Shown in pieces: positions 1 through 10,976 of a stretch of DNA of 64,000 nucleotides (within the stretch, counting starts at the first letter, position 1; every line of letters begins with the position of its first letter). The DNA lies in the NCBI GenBank assembly GCA_001466705.2, contig LATX02000211.1, positions 62,001 through 126,000 of the forward strand. Direction: 5' to 3'. The notes under the pieces are model-generated. The model worked only from the letters and a program-made list of their open reading frames with translations, was not told where the DNA came from and ran no database searches. The DNA is from Moniliophthora roreri. Lineage: Eukaryota; Basidiomycota; Agaricomycetes; Agaricales; Marasmiaceae. The translations under genes were made by a program, and so were the position numbers.

Positions 1-5
1 TATAG

Positions 6-436
6 GAATCCATATTCTTCATCTCGGAATGTGCCCTAGTATTCCAATGGGGTCGGGCTGCCGATAAATTTGGAAGAAGACCTATCTTGCTAATGGGTCC
101 TCTGGGACTGGCTATTGCGATGCTGGGATTCGGACTGAGCAGGACGTTCTGGCCATTGGTGGCGTTCAGAGCTGCTCAGGGGGTGTTCAACGGGAATATC
201 GGTATATCTCAGAATTTTTTCATGGTGGCTCAGCGTTCTGAAATTCGTCGTCTTTACTAGGTGTATCAAAAACAGTCATGGCAGAGATCACAGACGCGAC
301 GAACAGAGCTGACGCTTTCACGATGATTCCTATAATGTGGACGTTTGGCACAACTCTCGGGTACGTTCTCTCACCTTGCGATGGCTCCTCAGACACTGAC
401 CGGTGCTGTTGTAGCCCGACTCTAGGTGGCTAGTGG
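6..436 (+). pseudogene. MFS transporter fragment, 3' part lost
   Basis: Two exons (6-201 and 261-360, separated by a 59 nt GT-AG intron) keep one reading frame and begin after an acceptor at 1-5. They encode the transmembrane 2-5 part of a major facilitator transporter. The signature loop GRAADKFGRRP between helices 2 and 3 is clear, and is followed by a hydrophobic stretch and an arginine/glycine-rich helix (FRAAQGVFNGNIG). A further intron donor is at 361, but after the acceptor (425 or 435) the frame quickly reaches a stop or loses similarity. The second half of a normal 12-helix carrier is missing, so this looks like the broken end of a gene that starts left of the window. The family is secure. 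The substrate cannot be told; general drug/nutrient antiporters of this subtype are common in basidiomycetes. Confidence 0.75.
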
Positions 437-1272
437 CCCTATTGTTCTATATATCCCATTTGATGTAATGGTGTCCTAATAGTATGTTAATTGGCTACTA
501 ACTTAAGGTGATGGTGTTGTGGCAACAGAAAAAGGAACAAACTCGTTAGAAACTGGCATCTTGATTTAAAGATTGCTGTGGGACTCTCAAAACAGTGCAG
601 AAGATCAATTGTTCATGCCAGCGCAGCGTATTATAGCCGTCAGTTGATGGTTCTTGGTTCTTGCTCAGTTTCTATCTGAATTGGGATCCCACTATAAGGA
701 GACAGCATGCAATGAAATCGGATATGAGGACAGGAGATAAGTGGCAGGCATTGGGATCGCAATTGGAACGCGACTACATTGAGAGATGTAGGAAACTGTA
801 CGGAACAAAGCATCATGATGAGGCGCGGGAGCTCCGGCAGAGGCAGATACCCTGGTCCATCCCCTTCTTTTCCACCTGGCTCGTTCATGTCTCTGCATAA
901 TTCTCTTGAGGATCATGGTTATAACCAATGAACTCTGTTTCCGTCCCGTAAGAGACTCGAAATCTCAGTCTTCGAATCACATTTTGATCTGACTTTTTCC
1001 TCTTCAATTTAGCCTTGCTTGCAGAGTCACAGAAACGCATCCTACAGGCCGCCAGCACGAATTCAGGGGTATGGGAAGGATCAAAAGCAGTCATTGCCAA
1101 GGGGAGGCGTCTCTCCGAGAGGTGATGTTGAGGTGATGATTTAGGTTGTTATGACTACGAGTGGCTGGCGGTTCTGCTTTGATGATTTACGCCACCAAGA
1201 GTTCAAAGAATCACTGCAAGTGGCGTTGAAGCTGATGAGAGTTTCGGATATCACATTTGCCCTAGTGCGTAC
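437..1272. other. Region without a supported gene
   Basis: Only short open frames occur here and none has a recognisable domain or consistent splice structure. It may contain the eroded remainder of the transporter on the left. Confidence 0.5.
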
Positions 1273-1787
1273 TACAACCGCGCTCATCATAGCCTGCCAT
1301 CCATTTTCCATCTTCTGTAATTCTCTGAAGGATACCCATCTCAAGCCAGATTCACAACCGAAATGCTATGGTAGTTTCCTCCAGGACACGGTGTTCTCAG
1401 AAAGGAAGCCGAGTATCGTACCTTCTCACACCAACCCACACTGCCTTCGAGGTCGAACAACTGTTCGATGCGATCGATGTGCTTCAATGGCAACCACTTT
1501 CCCACCATTTCCAGCCGTGGTCTCTCCGTCCTCGAGGTTCTTCCTTAGTCCACCGCAATGGCGCTTGGGCATCAGATAACGGTATTGGACCATTCCAGGG
1601 GGTCTTATATGAGCATACTACTATTTGCGCTGTTGTGATGGGTATGTACAAAGTAGAAGGGGGGCTTGCCGTGGATGTCAATCCCAGGGCAATGCGTTGG
1701 TCTACACCCTTCCAACGGCAAAATGTCTTTTTTTTCCAACTCGTTTCACGGAAAATGTCGTCATTACTCTCAAGGAGAGCAGCGACA
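1273..1787. repeat. 515 bp direct repeat, copy 1
   Basis: The sequence from 1273 to 1787 recurs from 1789 to 2303 with no difference that I could find by eye. The two copies are separated by a single N at 1788. Identity this high on both sides of an N is typical of two contig ends that overlap and were joined rather than merged, so a real tandem duplication is the less likely reading. Confidence 0.85.
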
Positions 1788-1788
1788 N

Positions 1789-2303
1789 TACAACCGCGCT
1801 CATCATAGCCTGCCATCCATTTTCCATCTTCTGTAATTCTCTGAAGGATACCCATCTCAAGCCAGATTCACAACCGAAATGCTATGGTAGTTTCCTCCAG
1901 GACACGGTGTTCTCAGAAAGGAAGCCGAGTATCGTACCTTCTCACACCAACCCACACTGCCTTCGAGGTCGAACAACTGTTCGATGCGATCGATGTGCTT
2001 CAATGGCAACCACTTTCCCACCATTTCCAGCCGTGGTCTCTCCGTCCTCGAGGTTCTTCCTTAGTCCACCGCAATGGCGCTTGGGCATCAGATAACGGTA
2101 TTGGACCATTCCAGGGGGTCTTATATGAGCATACTACTATTTGCGCTGTTGTGATGGGTATGTACAAAGTAGAAGGGGGGCTTGCCGTGGATGTCAATCC
2201 CAGGGCAATGCGTTGGTCTACACCCTTCCAACGGCAAAATGTCTTTTTTTTCCAACTCGTTTCACGGAAAATGTCGTCATTACTCTCAAGGAGAGCAGCG
2301 ACA
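1789..2303. repeat. 515 bp direct repeat, copy 2
   Basis: Second copy of the 1273-1787 sequence, directly after the N. The long open frames over both copies are the same frame seen twice and have no recognisable domain. Confidence 0.85.
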
Positions 2304-2466
2304 GGAAAACGGTCGACTCGGATTGGACTCCTTGTTAAGGAAAAAAAGTTAGTTTTTACTTGCCAAGCAGCTTTTACTTATTCTTCACCTCCGTCTCTCC
2401 TGAAAAGTGTCTTTTACTTGGAATCAGATACTTTTACTTATATCTACAGATACTGGCTGGGGCTCA
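2302..2466. repeat. 165 bp direct repeat, recurs at 2994-3160
   Basis: The stretch starting caggaaaacggtcgactcgg and ending ggggctca is repeated at 2994-3160 with about one change. The first copy ends at the N at 2467. The second is preceded by about 40 bp (2950-2990) that also match 1383-1420, so this area contains at least two partial copies of one ancestral sequence, interrupted by the LTR-like element at 2468-2951. Confidence 0.8.
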
Positions 2467-2467
2467 N

Positions 2468-2951
2468 TACATTAGGAACACTAGTTATTGTATTACTTGC
2501 GTATGTGATCAACTACGGAACTTACAAAGTATGTTCCTGAACTTCTCCGGAGCTTGCACTACAGTCATAGGAGTGCTCCCTCGTCCAGTAGGAGTATTGT
2601 AGCCTCATGCACAATACAGTAGAACACATGTAGAATTCATGTATAGTTCCTTCCGCTGTCAGAGGATTGTATTGTGTCTCTCCAAGACACATTATTCTTG
2701 GATACTTCGTCTCACAAGTATTCAGTAGCTTACATCCATAGCTTACTAGGTTTCTCCGTTTATCTACGGAACTTATCCTTTAGAGTAGTATAAAAGCAAG
2801 CATGTATGTAGCTACATTCCTCAGTTCAATTTACATTGACTACTCTGCACATCGCACCTCTACAACCCTCAAGGTTCTAACAAGCTCTCGTACAAATGTG
2901 AGTTGAGCACACTCCACTGCGCTTTACGTCTCCGTTCTGTCTCAACACAGG
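2468..2951 (+). mobile_element. Solo-LTR-like repeat
   Basis: About 480 bp that match 45598-46012 over most of their length at roughly three quarters identity by eye, including the block around ttcagtagcttacat and a TATA-like gtataaaagca (about 2788). The 3' end reads tcaacaca. Length, promoter-like TATA and dispersed copies fit a solo long terminal repeat of a retrotransposon. The 5' boundary is unclear because it coincides with the N at 2467, and no target duplication can be read. Confidence 0.55.
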
Positions 2952-3660
2952 GCACGGTGTTCTCAGAAAGGAAGCCGAGTATGGTACCTTCATCAGGAAA
3001 ACGGTCGACTCGGATTGGACTCCTTGTTAAGGAAAAAAAGTTAGTTTTTACTTGCCAAGCAGCTTTTACTTATTCTTCACCTCCGTCTCTCCTGAAAAGT
3101 GTCTTTTACTTGGAATCAGATACTTTTACTTATATCTACAGATACTGGCCGGGGCTCACTATGCAGCCCTCTCATCGCCGTCGCTACCTTGTCGCTACCT
3201 TATTGCTGCAATCACTGCCCTCTGATCGTCGCTGCTACTCTTGCCCGTCACTGCCACCCCCGTCGCCTTCTCGTCGCCGTCACTCTCCTGTGATTACCGC
3301 TGTCCTATCTCTGCGCCGCCACCATTTGCTACCCTATCCAATCAACATAAAATGGCAGACCTACGCTGGGGACCTTTATCATTTCTGAGCGCTGGACATT
3401 ACAACTTAAGGGAGAACAGACATATCCCTTCCAACCTATACGACCCCTGCCAAATGCTCATTCTTTTTCACTAGAACCCAGTATTCCCTACCATTTTACC
3501 GTGTAATAGACCTATTCTTTTCGAAGTCGATGACGCCACCATCTTTCCTTATAATCCGTGAAGCGCAGAGTTACCTTCGGCAGCAACTGTAATTGACAGA
3601 TCAAAGTTCTGCGCGGCTTCTTCGTATCAGGATCTCGTACAGAAGGAAACGTCAATGGTG

Positions 3661-3847
3661 ATCCCGGTATCTCTTCCTTGGAAACGCTCTTATTCTGGGA
3701 GTTGGAGCGGAGTACCAAGGATTTGGTCTAGCTGACGAGGCAGGAGTAATGCGGTATCTCTTCCTTGGATAGCCCCTTGTTCTGGGAGTTGGAGCGGAAA
3801 GCGGAGTACGAAGAATTTAGTCCAGCTGACGAGGTGGGAATAATGAT
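3661..3847. repeat. Two tandem copies of a ~90 bp unit
   Basis: 3664-3745 and 3752-3840 share the order ggtatctcttccttgga ... tctgggagttggagcgga ... agctgacgagg with few changes, so a short unit has been duplicated in tandem. No coding frame is conserved over both. Confidence 0.7.
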
Positions 3848-3999
3848 GGTTGCAGCGGGATTCGCAGAAAGTTGATGTAAGGATGGAATGGAATGTTGAG
3901 CCGAGGAACGTCAATATTGGCCAGAAGGTGATTCTCGCATTCTATATCCGAGCTTCGTCGCGTCCTTCAATCATCGCTCAGTACGGCTCATGTTCGTGT

Positions 4000-6900
4000 A
4001 TGTAATTATAGACTAATTCACCGGAATAGCACAACGTAGCTGGATGGTGTAGAATCTGACTGTTCCCTGAGCGAAATGACGGTAGTGATTGTTCGTTATA
4101 GACAAATAAGATGGATGCGGACATCGGGTCGACTATCTCCGGTTATGTGGCCTTTGGACTACGCACATGTCACGAGAAAGGAAATCCGAAACATCACTGG
4201 AGCTGCTGTCCTGCAAAAAAGATGGACCGAACAAATTCGCAGGAAGAGAAAAGGCTGTAACAGGCATCTCGTGGTTATTCTCGGCACTCGCCGGAGACAG
4301 TCCATGGACCTTGCTGACGCTTTCATCATTGAGCGAACGATTTTCCTCCCGACTTCCACAACACGCCCTCTTTCTTCATCAATGATCCCGATCAGACATC
4401 TTTTTCAATTCACTGGTGTGCACAACCAGGTATGGAGTTCCTACTCTTAGAGGACAAGCATCTTTTCCAAATAGTTAATTTTGACAGAATAAACCAATGG
4501 GCGGAAGACCTTCAAAATTGGCTTACACGAGAATTGTGAATACCGGCTTATTGTTGTAGCAGTCTAGGCAAGCTATGTCTATCGCAATTATCGATGACAG
4601 TCGCTGATGTGAGAGGATATCCTGGCACATGGTCCGTTGCACCGTTTTTCACTTATTACGCTCTTCTGATCCCGCTGCGGTAGATTCTGCGCTTATGGAA
4701 CTCTTAGGACCGGCTTATCTCTTTTTACCTACCCGCTGTCACCACGAATATCGAAAATCACAAGCTTGCTGTTTCCTAGGGCAGAGTACATCGCTTCCAT
4801 CGAGAACACTTGCAGTCAGAAGTGCAATGACAGAAACATGATAGGATGGATGAACAACCCAGAAAAGCTATTCATGTCGGACAGTCTTACTATATTGGCA
4901 CTTCAAAACGGTACCGGATGCCTTATTTCACCCATCTTTTTACCCAACAACGCCAGAACTGTCGCCTTTGACGAACTACATCTTCACGTTTAGCTCCCTA
5001 TCACTCGTCCCGAAAGCTCGGTCAGCGAAATGCCTAGACGGGAGTGCAACAGCTTTGGATAGGAGGCTTGGTACCGGCCGCTTCCCTACTACCAGACGCT
5101 TGAAGCAAGGCTTGTCTGCTGCTAACCATAAGGCTTCCTGTGGATATTACGAATGCGAGGCCGGCACAATAGACGGTACGAATCTCCACTCCTTGCATTC
5201 TGTATTTCATCAAGGTTCTACAGCTCTCATGGTTAAAGATTCCATTGCATACGAGGCATGTCTGCTGGTTATGACAGCCCTGCAGCTTCTGATATTATCA
5301 ACAGAACCTCGCTTCCAGCTGGCTTCCAGACGACTCGATCGTCAGCTACGCCAGACCAACCGAAGATTCTTTCTGTCTTATCCATCACATCTCGAACGCA
5401 GGAATTTATTATCCCAATCTGCACGCTCTTCGAGCATGATGACGTCACCATTCTCCATCATGCATGCCTATGATCTTGTCAATCGCAGCGTCTCTTCCTC
5501 CCTTCTGGGAATCCCAAGGAAGGTCTAGACCGCGCGTCCAATGTCGTGTGCATCTCCGGTGAACGTTCTATGCCAGAAGACGTGTTGAAGCTTGCGATAG
5601 TGGCGATGTCGGTTCAAAAGTGCCGGAATACGGAGGCGAGATCAGTATTGGTTATCTACGCCTCCGCTACACTTCCAGTACACCTCCAAATACGGCTGGT
5701 ACTCCTCAAGGTTGATGTTTTGGAGCTGTAGCGAATGCCTTGTACCGGGAAGTGCGGTGAAGGATGGAGTGATCGTTCGCATGGAAGCGAAGCTGGGATG
5801 ACTACTAGAGGTGTCGTCATTTGAGAACGCAGGAAGGAATTTGGGCCAGTGTTGGAACTCGGTGCAAAGGAACTCGTCAGCAGCTCCGCCAGAATCTATC
5901 CTCCAACTTGCACCCAACCGCCAACCGCCAACCACCGCTCCCTCGAACACGATGACGTCATCATGTTCCATCCCCGACGGCCTGTGATCTGTCAACCGTT
6001 GCATCTCTCCCTTGCTACAGATAGCCCGAGGAGTTGTCTACACAATGTCCTCAACGTCATGCGCACCTCCAGCGAGCATCTTGCGCTATGAGACGTCCAA
6101 GAGCTTGAGATATCGCCGGTTGTGGTCCGAGGGCTTCCGAACACGAAGTCATCGAGGATGGTTATAAACCATTCCTCCCTATCTACGCCTCCAGATATGA
6201 CGTGTATTTGTCATCGGCCATATCTTGGTGCTGTAGCGAGTTTGCTGTGCTGGGAAGTACGGTCCAAGGGTTAGGTTTCCGTTACGATTATTGGACATGA
6301 AGGCTGAGCTAAACGACTGCTAGAAATGGTGATAGGGAGGAGTATGTACCTACGCTGGCGACGGAAATCAAGGCGAAGGCGTTCGGCTGTGGACTCGGTG
6401 CTTTAGCCTTCCATCCACTGTCTGCCCAAGACCTGAACATCCTTTTCTTGAAGAGTTTATTTGGCGTTCACACTCGTCAGCGCAATCCCGTGATTTATAT
6501 ATGGGGATATTTGGGCCAGAAGCCGAGGCAAACGTGCTCGCTGGTCGTAGAGATTAGTCCTAGCTTGCTCAAGTCGCAGGATAGGAATGTTTTCTCTTTC
6601 ACGCTCGTCCTTCGACATCGGGTTTGACCGGGTTCATGGGAGATGGAAAGGCCAGGCAAATGGTCTCGAGACAACCTGCTAGTCGATCTGGGCTCAGATG
6701 TACGTACCTCGTAGTAGTTTTTCATGTGTTCTCGGCGTTCTAACGATTCATGGGATAGCGCCTTATTCTCGTATCCCGAGGGTTAACACTCACTCCCGAC
6801 ATATGTCTCGCTGTGCTCTTCTGTTGGCGAAGTTCCTACAAACAGATCCCTAATGTAACATGAACCAAATATTATTGTTTCGGATCCTTGGGAGATTGAA

Positions 6901-8290
6901 GCGACGGATCAAAATCGCGCCTACGGCAGATCGACGGAGCCGCAAATATCTCTCAGGATCGAATCATGTTCTCCATCAGATACTACTACTGGATTAGACA
7001 GTCGTACTATCCTCGTAAGCTGCATCTCCTTCCATGGTACTAGGAGATCCGTCACGTCGCCCAAGTCGATATGAGAGTGCTCCATCATCTCTTCGAGCCA
7101 ACGTCGAGATTTCCTGCCATGGTTGTCTTTCCATATCCTCACGGTTATTCTTCTCTCGAACTATCCGATATCGTGGTTTCCCGCCCCTCCCCCACTTCGC
7201 TTTAGGCGGCGGAGTTGAGATCCTGCACGTCAAAACCAGCTTCGTGACCACAAGACCCGTAGTCACACTTGCGTAGCTCAGTTTTAGAGCTCAGCGCTTG
7301 TCCACAACGCTGCATCACCCTTGTCACCCTTCACCATTTTCCGTCACCCAATACTAGCTCAACCAAAGGGGTACGTCTCTGTAACTCTACATACGGACTA
7401 CAGCTTATCATATTCGTCTTCGGTAGCCATTCATGAAGATGGGTTAATGCGCCTCCGTGGTCCCTTCTCTTCCGAAGCGTACATTTCAAACATTCAGATA
7501 GCATTATAACGCTTCACTACGATTTGTCAGTCGTAATATCATCCCTTGGTCCACGATACCTTCAGCAACAGAGATCGAGGATCATCGAAGAAGGAACGTA
7601 GTTTCGTGACGAAAGGAAGGATGAGATATGGGTGATATTAGTCCGAGTAATGTGATATGTATGCTACTGGAAACTGGTCCGGCCATGGAATCTAGGATAG
7701 AGGCTGCTTCTTTACTCGCACCCCCCCCCACCCGATACACACTCCAAGCGACTTCCTTTCTTATCACGAACGCCTACCCAGGCGTTTTCTTGAACGGTTT
7801 TTTCCTCAGACAATGTTTCTCGACATGATCAGCTCCCACTGATATGGGAGTTTGAACTCTTTCTATTCCAATATCGCTTATTGTTCGACACACTCGATAA
7901 CATGTTACTTTCCCCGAGTCTTTGACATCACAGTTTGGATTCACGAACTACCCACACTTTGTTTCGAGTTGTAATCATTCAGGACACGGTACAATTGATA
8001 CTGTACTATAATTTCAGTGTAGTTACATTCGGGGGTTTAACCAGCCACGACTTGATCAAACGGTTGCTGAACGATATCTACCGTTTGGCTTATGTTGATC
8101 CCGTTCTATATCATGTTTGAACTACTGGTATGGGCACCAGATATCTCGCAGGACCACTGAACCTGAGCGCCGTGGAACAGGAAATTATTAATGTTATTTT
8201 TCCAAGTAACATCTGCCTAAAGCAACTCTGATTCGTATTTGTTGTATCGTAGATGGGTACCTGCTATTGTCATCAAGATGAAATTCCGAA
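4000..8290. other. Gene-poor stretch with possible eroded coding DNA
   Basis: No gene can be supported. Open frames (for example 4968-5528 plus, 5642-6004 minus) have no recognisable domain or splice structure. The motif around 5715-5760 (agctgtagcgaatgccttgtaccgggaagt) recurs in altered form at 6230-6265, suggesting an internally duplicated and decayed coding sequence on the minus strand. Confidence 0.45.
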
Positions 8291-8299
8291 ACGAGACAG

Positions 8300-9534
8300 T
8301 TATAGACTGGCTAAAAGCAAAATGATAGGGATAACAATGGACGGGGAACGAGGGGAAATGGAATGCCCTGAGTTAGAATTGCTATTGGCAGACGTCGGTG
8401 ATCCCGTGGAAGATGAAGTTGTAATCGTACGACGAGTGGAAGTGGTAGTACCAGGTTCAAAAAGGCCAGGAGTACTAGTAGTAGTAACGGGAGGACGAGG
8501 GGGGGATGAAGTACTATCATCAGAAATGGTAGTGACGGGGGGACGAGGGAGGGATGAAGTGGTATCATCAGAACTGGTAGTGATGGGAGGAGGGCGATCG
8601 GGGGTATCGGTAGTGAGAGGAGGAGGCGAACCATTACCCTTGCATGTGCCGTTGTCGCAAGTCGTGCCAGGAAGGCAGCAAAACAGTCCACAACATATCT
8701 CCGATTTGGTACACCACCCTCCATCGCAGCATTGTTGAGTGGCTGGGTTATAACATCCTGAACCACAGCATTGTCCTCCATTGAGACATTGATAGGTCTG
8801 ACAACACTGGGCATCGGAATCAGAGCATCCATTTCCGCAACAGTTTTGATTTGATAGGCAATATTTTCCATTTGCGCAACTTTTTGTGCCGGGACCGCCT
8901 CCGCCACCACCCCCTCCACCGCCGGGACTACATTTTCCGTTTCCAATGCATGAGGTACCAGGTGCACAACATCCGCCAAAGATGTCATTACAGCACTGGT
9001 AACCAGGTGGACAACAATCGCCAGTTTTGCAGTTAATGTATTCGTTAGGGCAGCAGCCAATCTCGCCGGAACTGCCCGTGGCACACTTATCGCCTGGTCT
9101 ACAGCAGCCAATTTTGCACTAGGGAGTGAAAGAGAAAGACACATTCAATATTATTATGTACTGCGATGGGGAACCGACTTTGACTCACGCATGTATCTCC
9201 GCTGTTACAGCATACTGAACCGCACGGAACTATTCAACAATTTGAGCGTCAGCGACCAAGTACAGCTGATGAGAAGAGAAAACAAAGACGTACATCCGCT
9301 TGAGCAACCCTGCCTAGCTGTGAGGTTTTGAACCAATCCTTCTCCGGGACTCATGAGCATAGACCACCTTCGATCCAGTCCTGCTGGTACTCTGGCGTCG
9401 TGAACGGGACTTCGAGGAGAGGAACCGTCGAAATTCAAAGGAGCATACGATCCCGAATCGGTTCCATTCGACATGAGTTTGGCATGAATGCATGCAGTCC
9501 AGAGCAGGAGGAAGGAGAAGGTTTTGAGACTCAT
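8300..9534 (-). CDS. Cys-rich secreted protein with Ser/Thr stalk, probably GPI-anchored
   Basis: Three exons, 9294-9534, 9189-9229 and 8300-9118, keep phase through GTACGT..AATAG and GTGAGT..CCTAG introns and give 366 residues. Residues 1-18 are a signal peptide ending around CIHA. A short linker follows, then some 145 residues packed with about 16 CC pairs (for example GDCCPPGYQCC, GGQCCGSGCY), an arrangement like granulin- or knottin-type disulfide repeats. A ten-glycine run splits the cysteine region. Next comes a stalk of about 80 residues rich in Thr, Ser and Pro. The protein ends in a hydrophobic stretch, IVIPIILLLASL, which fits a GPI attachment signal. I infer a wall or surface protein; the function is unknown. 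A related but broken copy lies at 14276-15385. The start is fixed by the signal peptide. Confidence 0.82.
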
Positions 9535-9608
9535 CCTGCGAGGCGAGTAAGAAATGCAGAAGTCTCGAAAGAATCAAAATCTGTGAGGACTGGGGGCTGG
9601 GGGTTTCG

Positions 9609-9616
9609 TTTTATAT
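9609..9616 (-). promoter_or_regulatory. TATA-like box of the Cys-rich gene
   Basis: On the minus strand this reads ATATAAAA, about 80 bp upstream of the ATG at 9534. The equivalent place upstream of the related copy (about 15460) still reads aatataagc within the same gcgaatata context, so the promoter area was duplicated with the gene. Confidence 0.5.
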
Positions 9617-10647
9617 TCGCTTCCCGTCGATTTGCCGTTGATGCAATCTACTTACTGTCTTTGACAGTGACATTTAGTGCGAACTAGTGTCATCGACCCC
9701 CAATGTGTAACTATGAAAATCTGTCAAGTAGAGTTCAAGGTTCACTCACTTCATACTGATCTAAAGCAAGGTAACTTACCATTGCCGTGGCAAGGACATA
9801 TTTGCCATTCAAGTTTCCAGACCAGCAAGCTCAAGCTCAAACGAGACGATGCGAGCTTGGTGCGAGCTGCGAAAAGCACGTTTGTGACCACCCAAGTTTA
9901 TAAATGCTGTTTTTCGGGATCACTCTGTTCAATTGTTAAGGTTGGCATTCGTGGGATTGGGCTGATCCACGGCGCTTGACCGACCCTGATACAGGTAAAT
10001 ATAATGATGATCAGTGGTGATTGTGGCCCTAGTGCGCTGTAGGGTCTGTAGGAATGATAGTAGACTGAAGAAATTGCATTCTCCCACGGATCCCGAACAT
10101 GTAAACGGCATTTCTGTTGTAAGGATAGGAATGACATCGTTAGGCAAAGTGCGAGAGTGCGAAACAAGGACAAAAAACAGCATACCGTGTATAAGCATGA
10201 TACAAAGCAGCTTTTGCATTTCGGCGAGTTATACTCCCTTGCAAATCGGGAGTCCTGATGAATGGTAATGCGCGATTTCCCATTTGGCTTCGAACCAGGA
10301 CGGACCTTAGGCAGCTGCAGAACTGCCGAGGTGACAGCCGATATTTCTTCCAAATATGGATGCATTCCAGTCCAAGTGGGATTCGGGAGAAGCATCCGGA
10401 CGAACGCTAATGGCAGGCTTAAATACCTTCCTACTCTTGTGTACTGCACATCATTACATCTTGTGATCGCGAGGACCAGAATTCATGCTCTTGTCGTTCA
10501 AACTACAACCAACCGGTCAGCGGCTCGGATCTTGTTCTGGACGGTTGGCAGTGTGACTCGATGACTGTTTCTGCTCGGACTTTAGCCTTTAGGAGCATCT
10601 TTGATTTAAGTGAGGTCGGCGGCTAATCGAACCATCGAGGCTTCTTA

Positions 10648-10655
10648 AATCGGAC
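10648..10655. repeat. 8 bp target-site duplication, left
   Basis: AATCGGAC directly before the hAT-like element; the identical octamer follows it at 10977-10984. In the paralogous unit the empty site reads aagtcggacatgacc near 16255. Confidence 0.8.
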
Positions 10656-10976
10656 TAGTGATGTTGCGGGCTCGGCTCGGCTCAAAGCCCCAGGCTTAGG
10701 CCTGGCTTGAGAGGGCTCAGACTCACCAAACATTGAGCCCGAGCCGTAGGCAGGGCCCGGCTTAGGCCAGGGCTTTTGGGTATCACTTGCCTACAGCCAC
10801 AGGTTGCACTTTCCATCATATCGTCTAGGGCTCAGGCCCGGGGCTTAGGCTTTCAGAAATGCAAGCCCGAGCCCTGAGCCCGGTCGAAGCCCTACAGTAG
10901 GGCTCGGCTCGGCCTTGTGAGCCCCGGCTTGGTCAGGCCTGGCTTCAGGGCTTGAGCCGAGCCCCCAACATCACTA
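10656..10976. mobile_element. hAT-type non-autonomous element (MITE), 321 bp
   Basis: The element starts TAGTGATGTTG and ends CAACATCACTA, perfect 11 bp terminal inverted repeats that extend with mismatches into a GC-rich arm (GGGCTCGGCTC). It is bounded by an 8 bp duplication, AATCGGAC. An 8 bp target duplication with a YAGTGATG-type end is the hallmark of the hAT superfamily. The interior is made of repeated GGCTTAGGCC/GAGCCCGAGCC motifs that can fold back on themselves and has no open frame. The paralogous block lacks it, which gives the empty site and shows it inserted after the segmental duplication. Confidence 0.85.

Noticed and set aside
661..900. Open frame after the MFS fragment as the transporter C-terminus
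   Set aside because: No helices or family motifs could be read in any frame.
1368..2540. Two long overlapping frames with identical text
   Set aside because: The same sequence appears twice across an N; no domain, so not two genes.
4968..5528. 186-codon open frame
   Set aside because: No domain, low protein-like character, overlaps a repeat-like region; treated as chance.
8253..9144. Long open frames on both strands over the Cys-rich gene
   Set aside because: Shadows of the repetitive CC/Thr-rich coding sequence, which is fixed by the signal peptide and intron phases.
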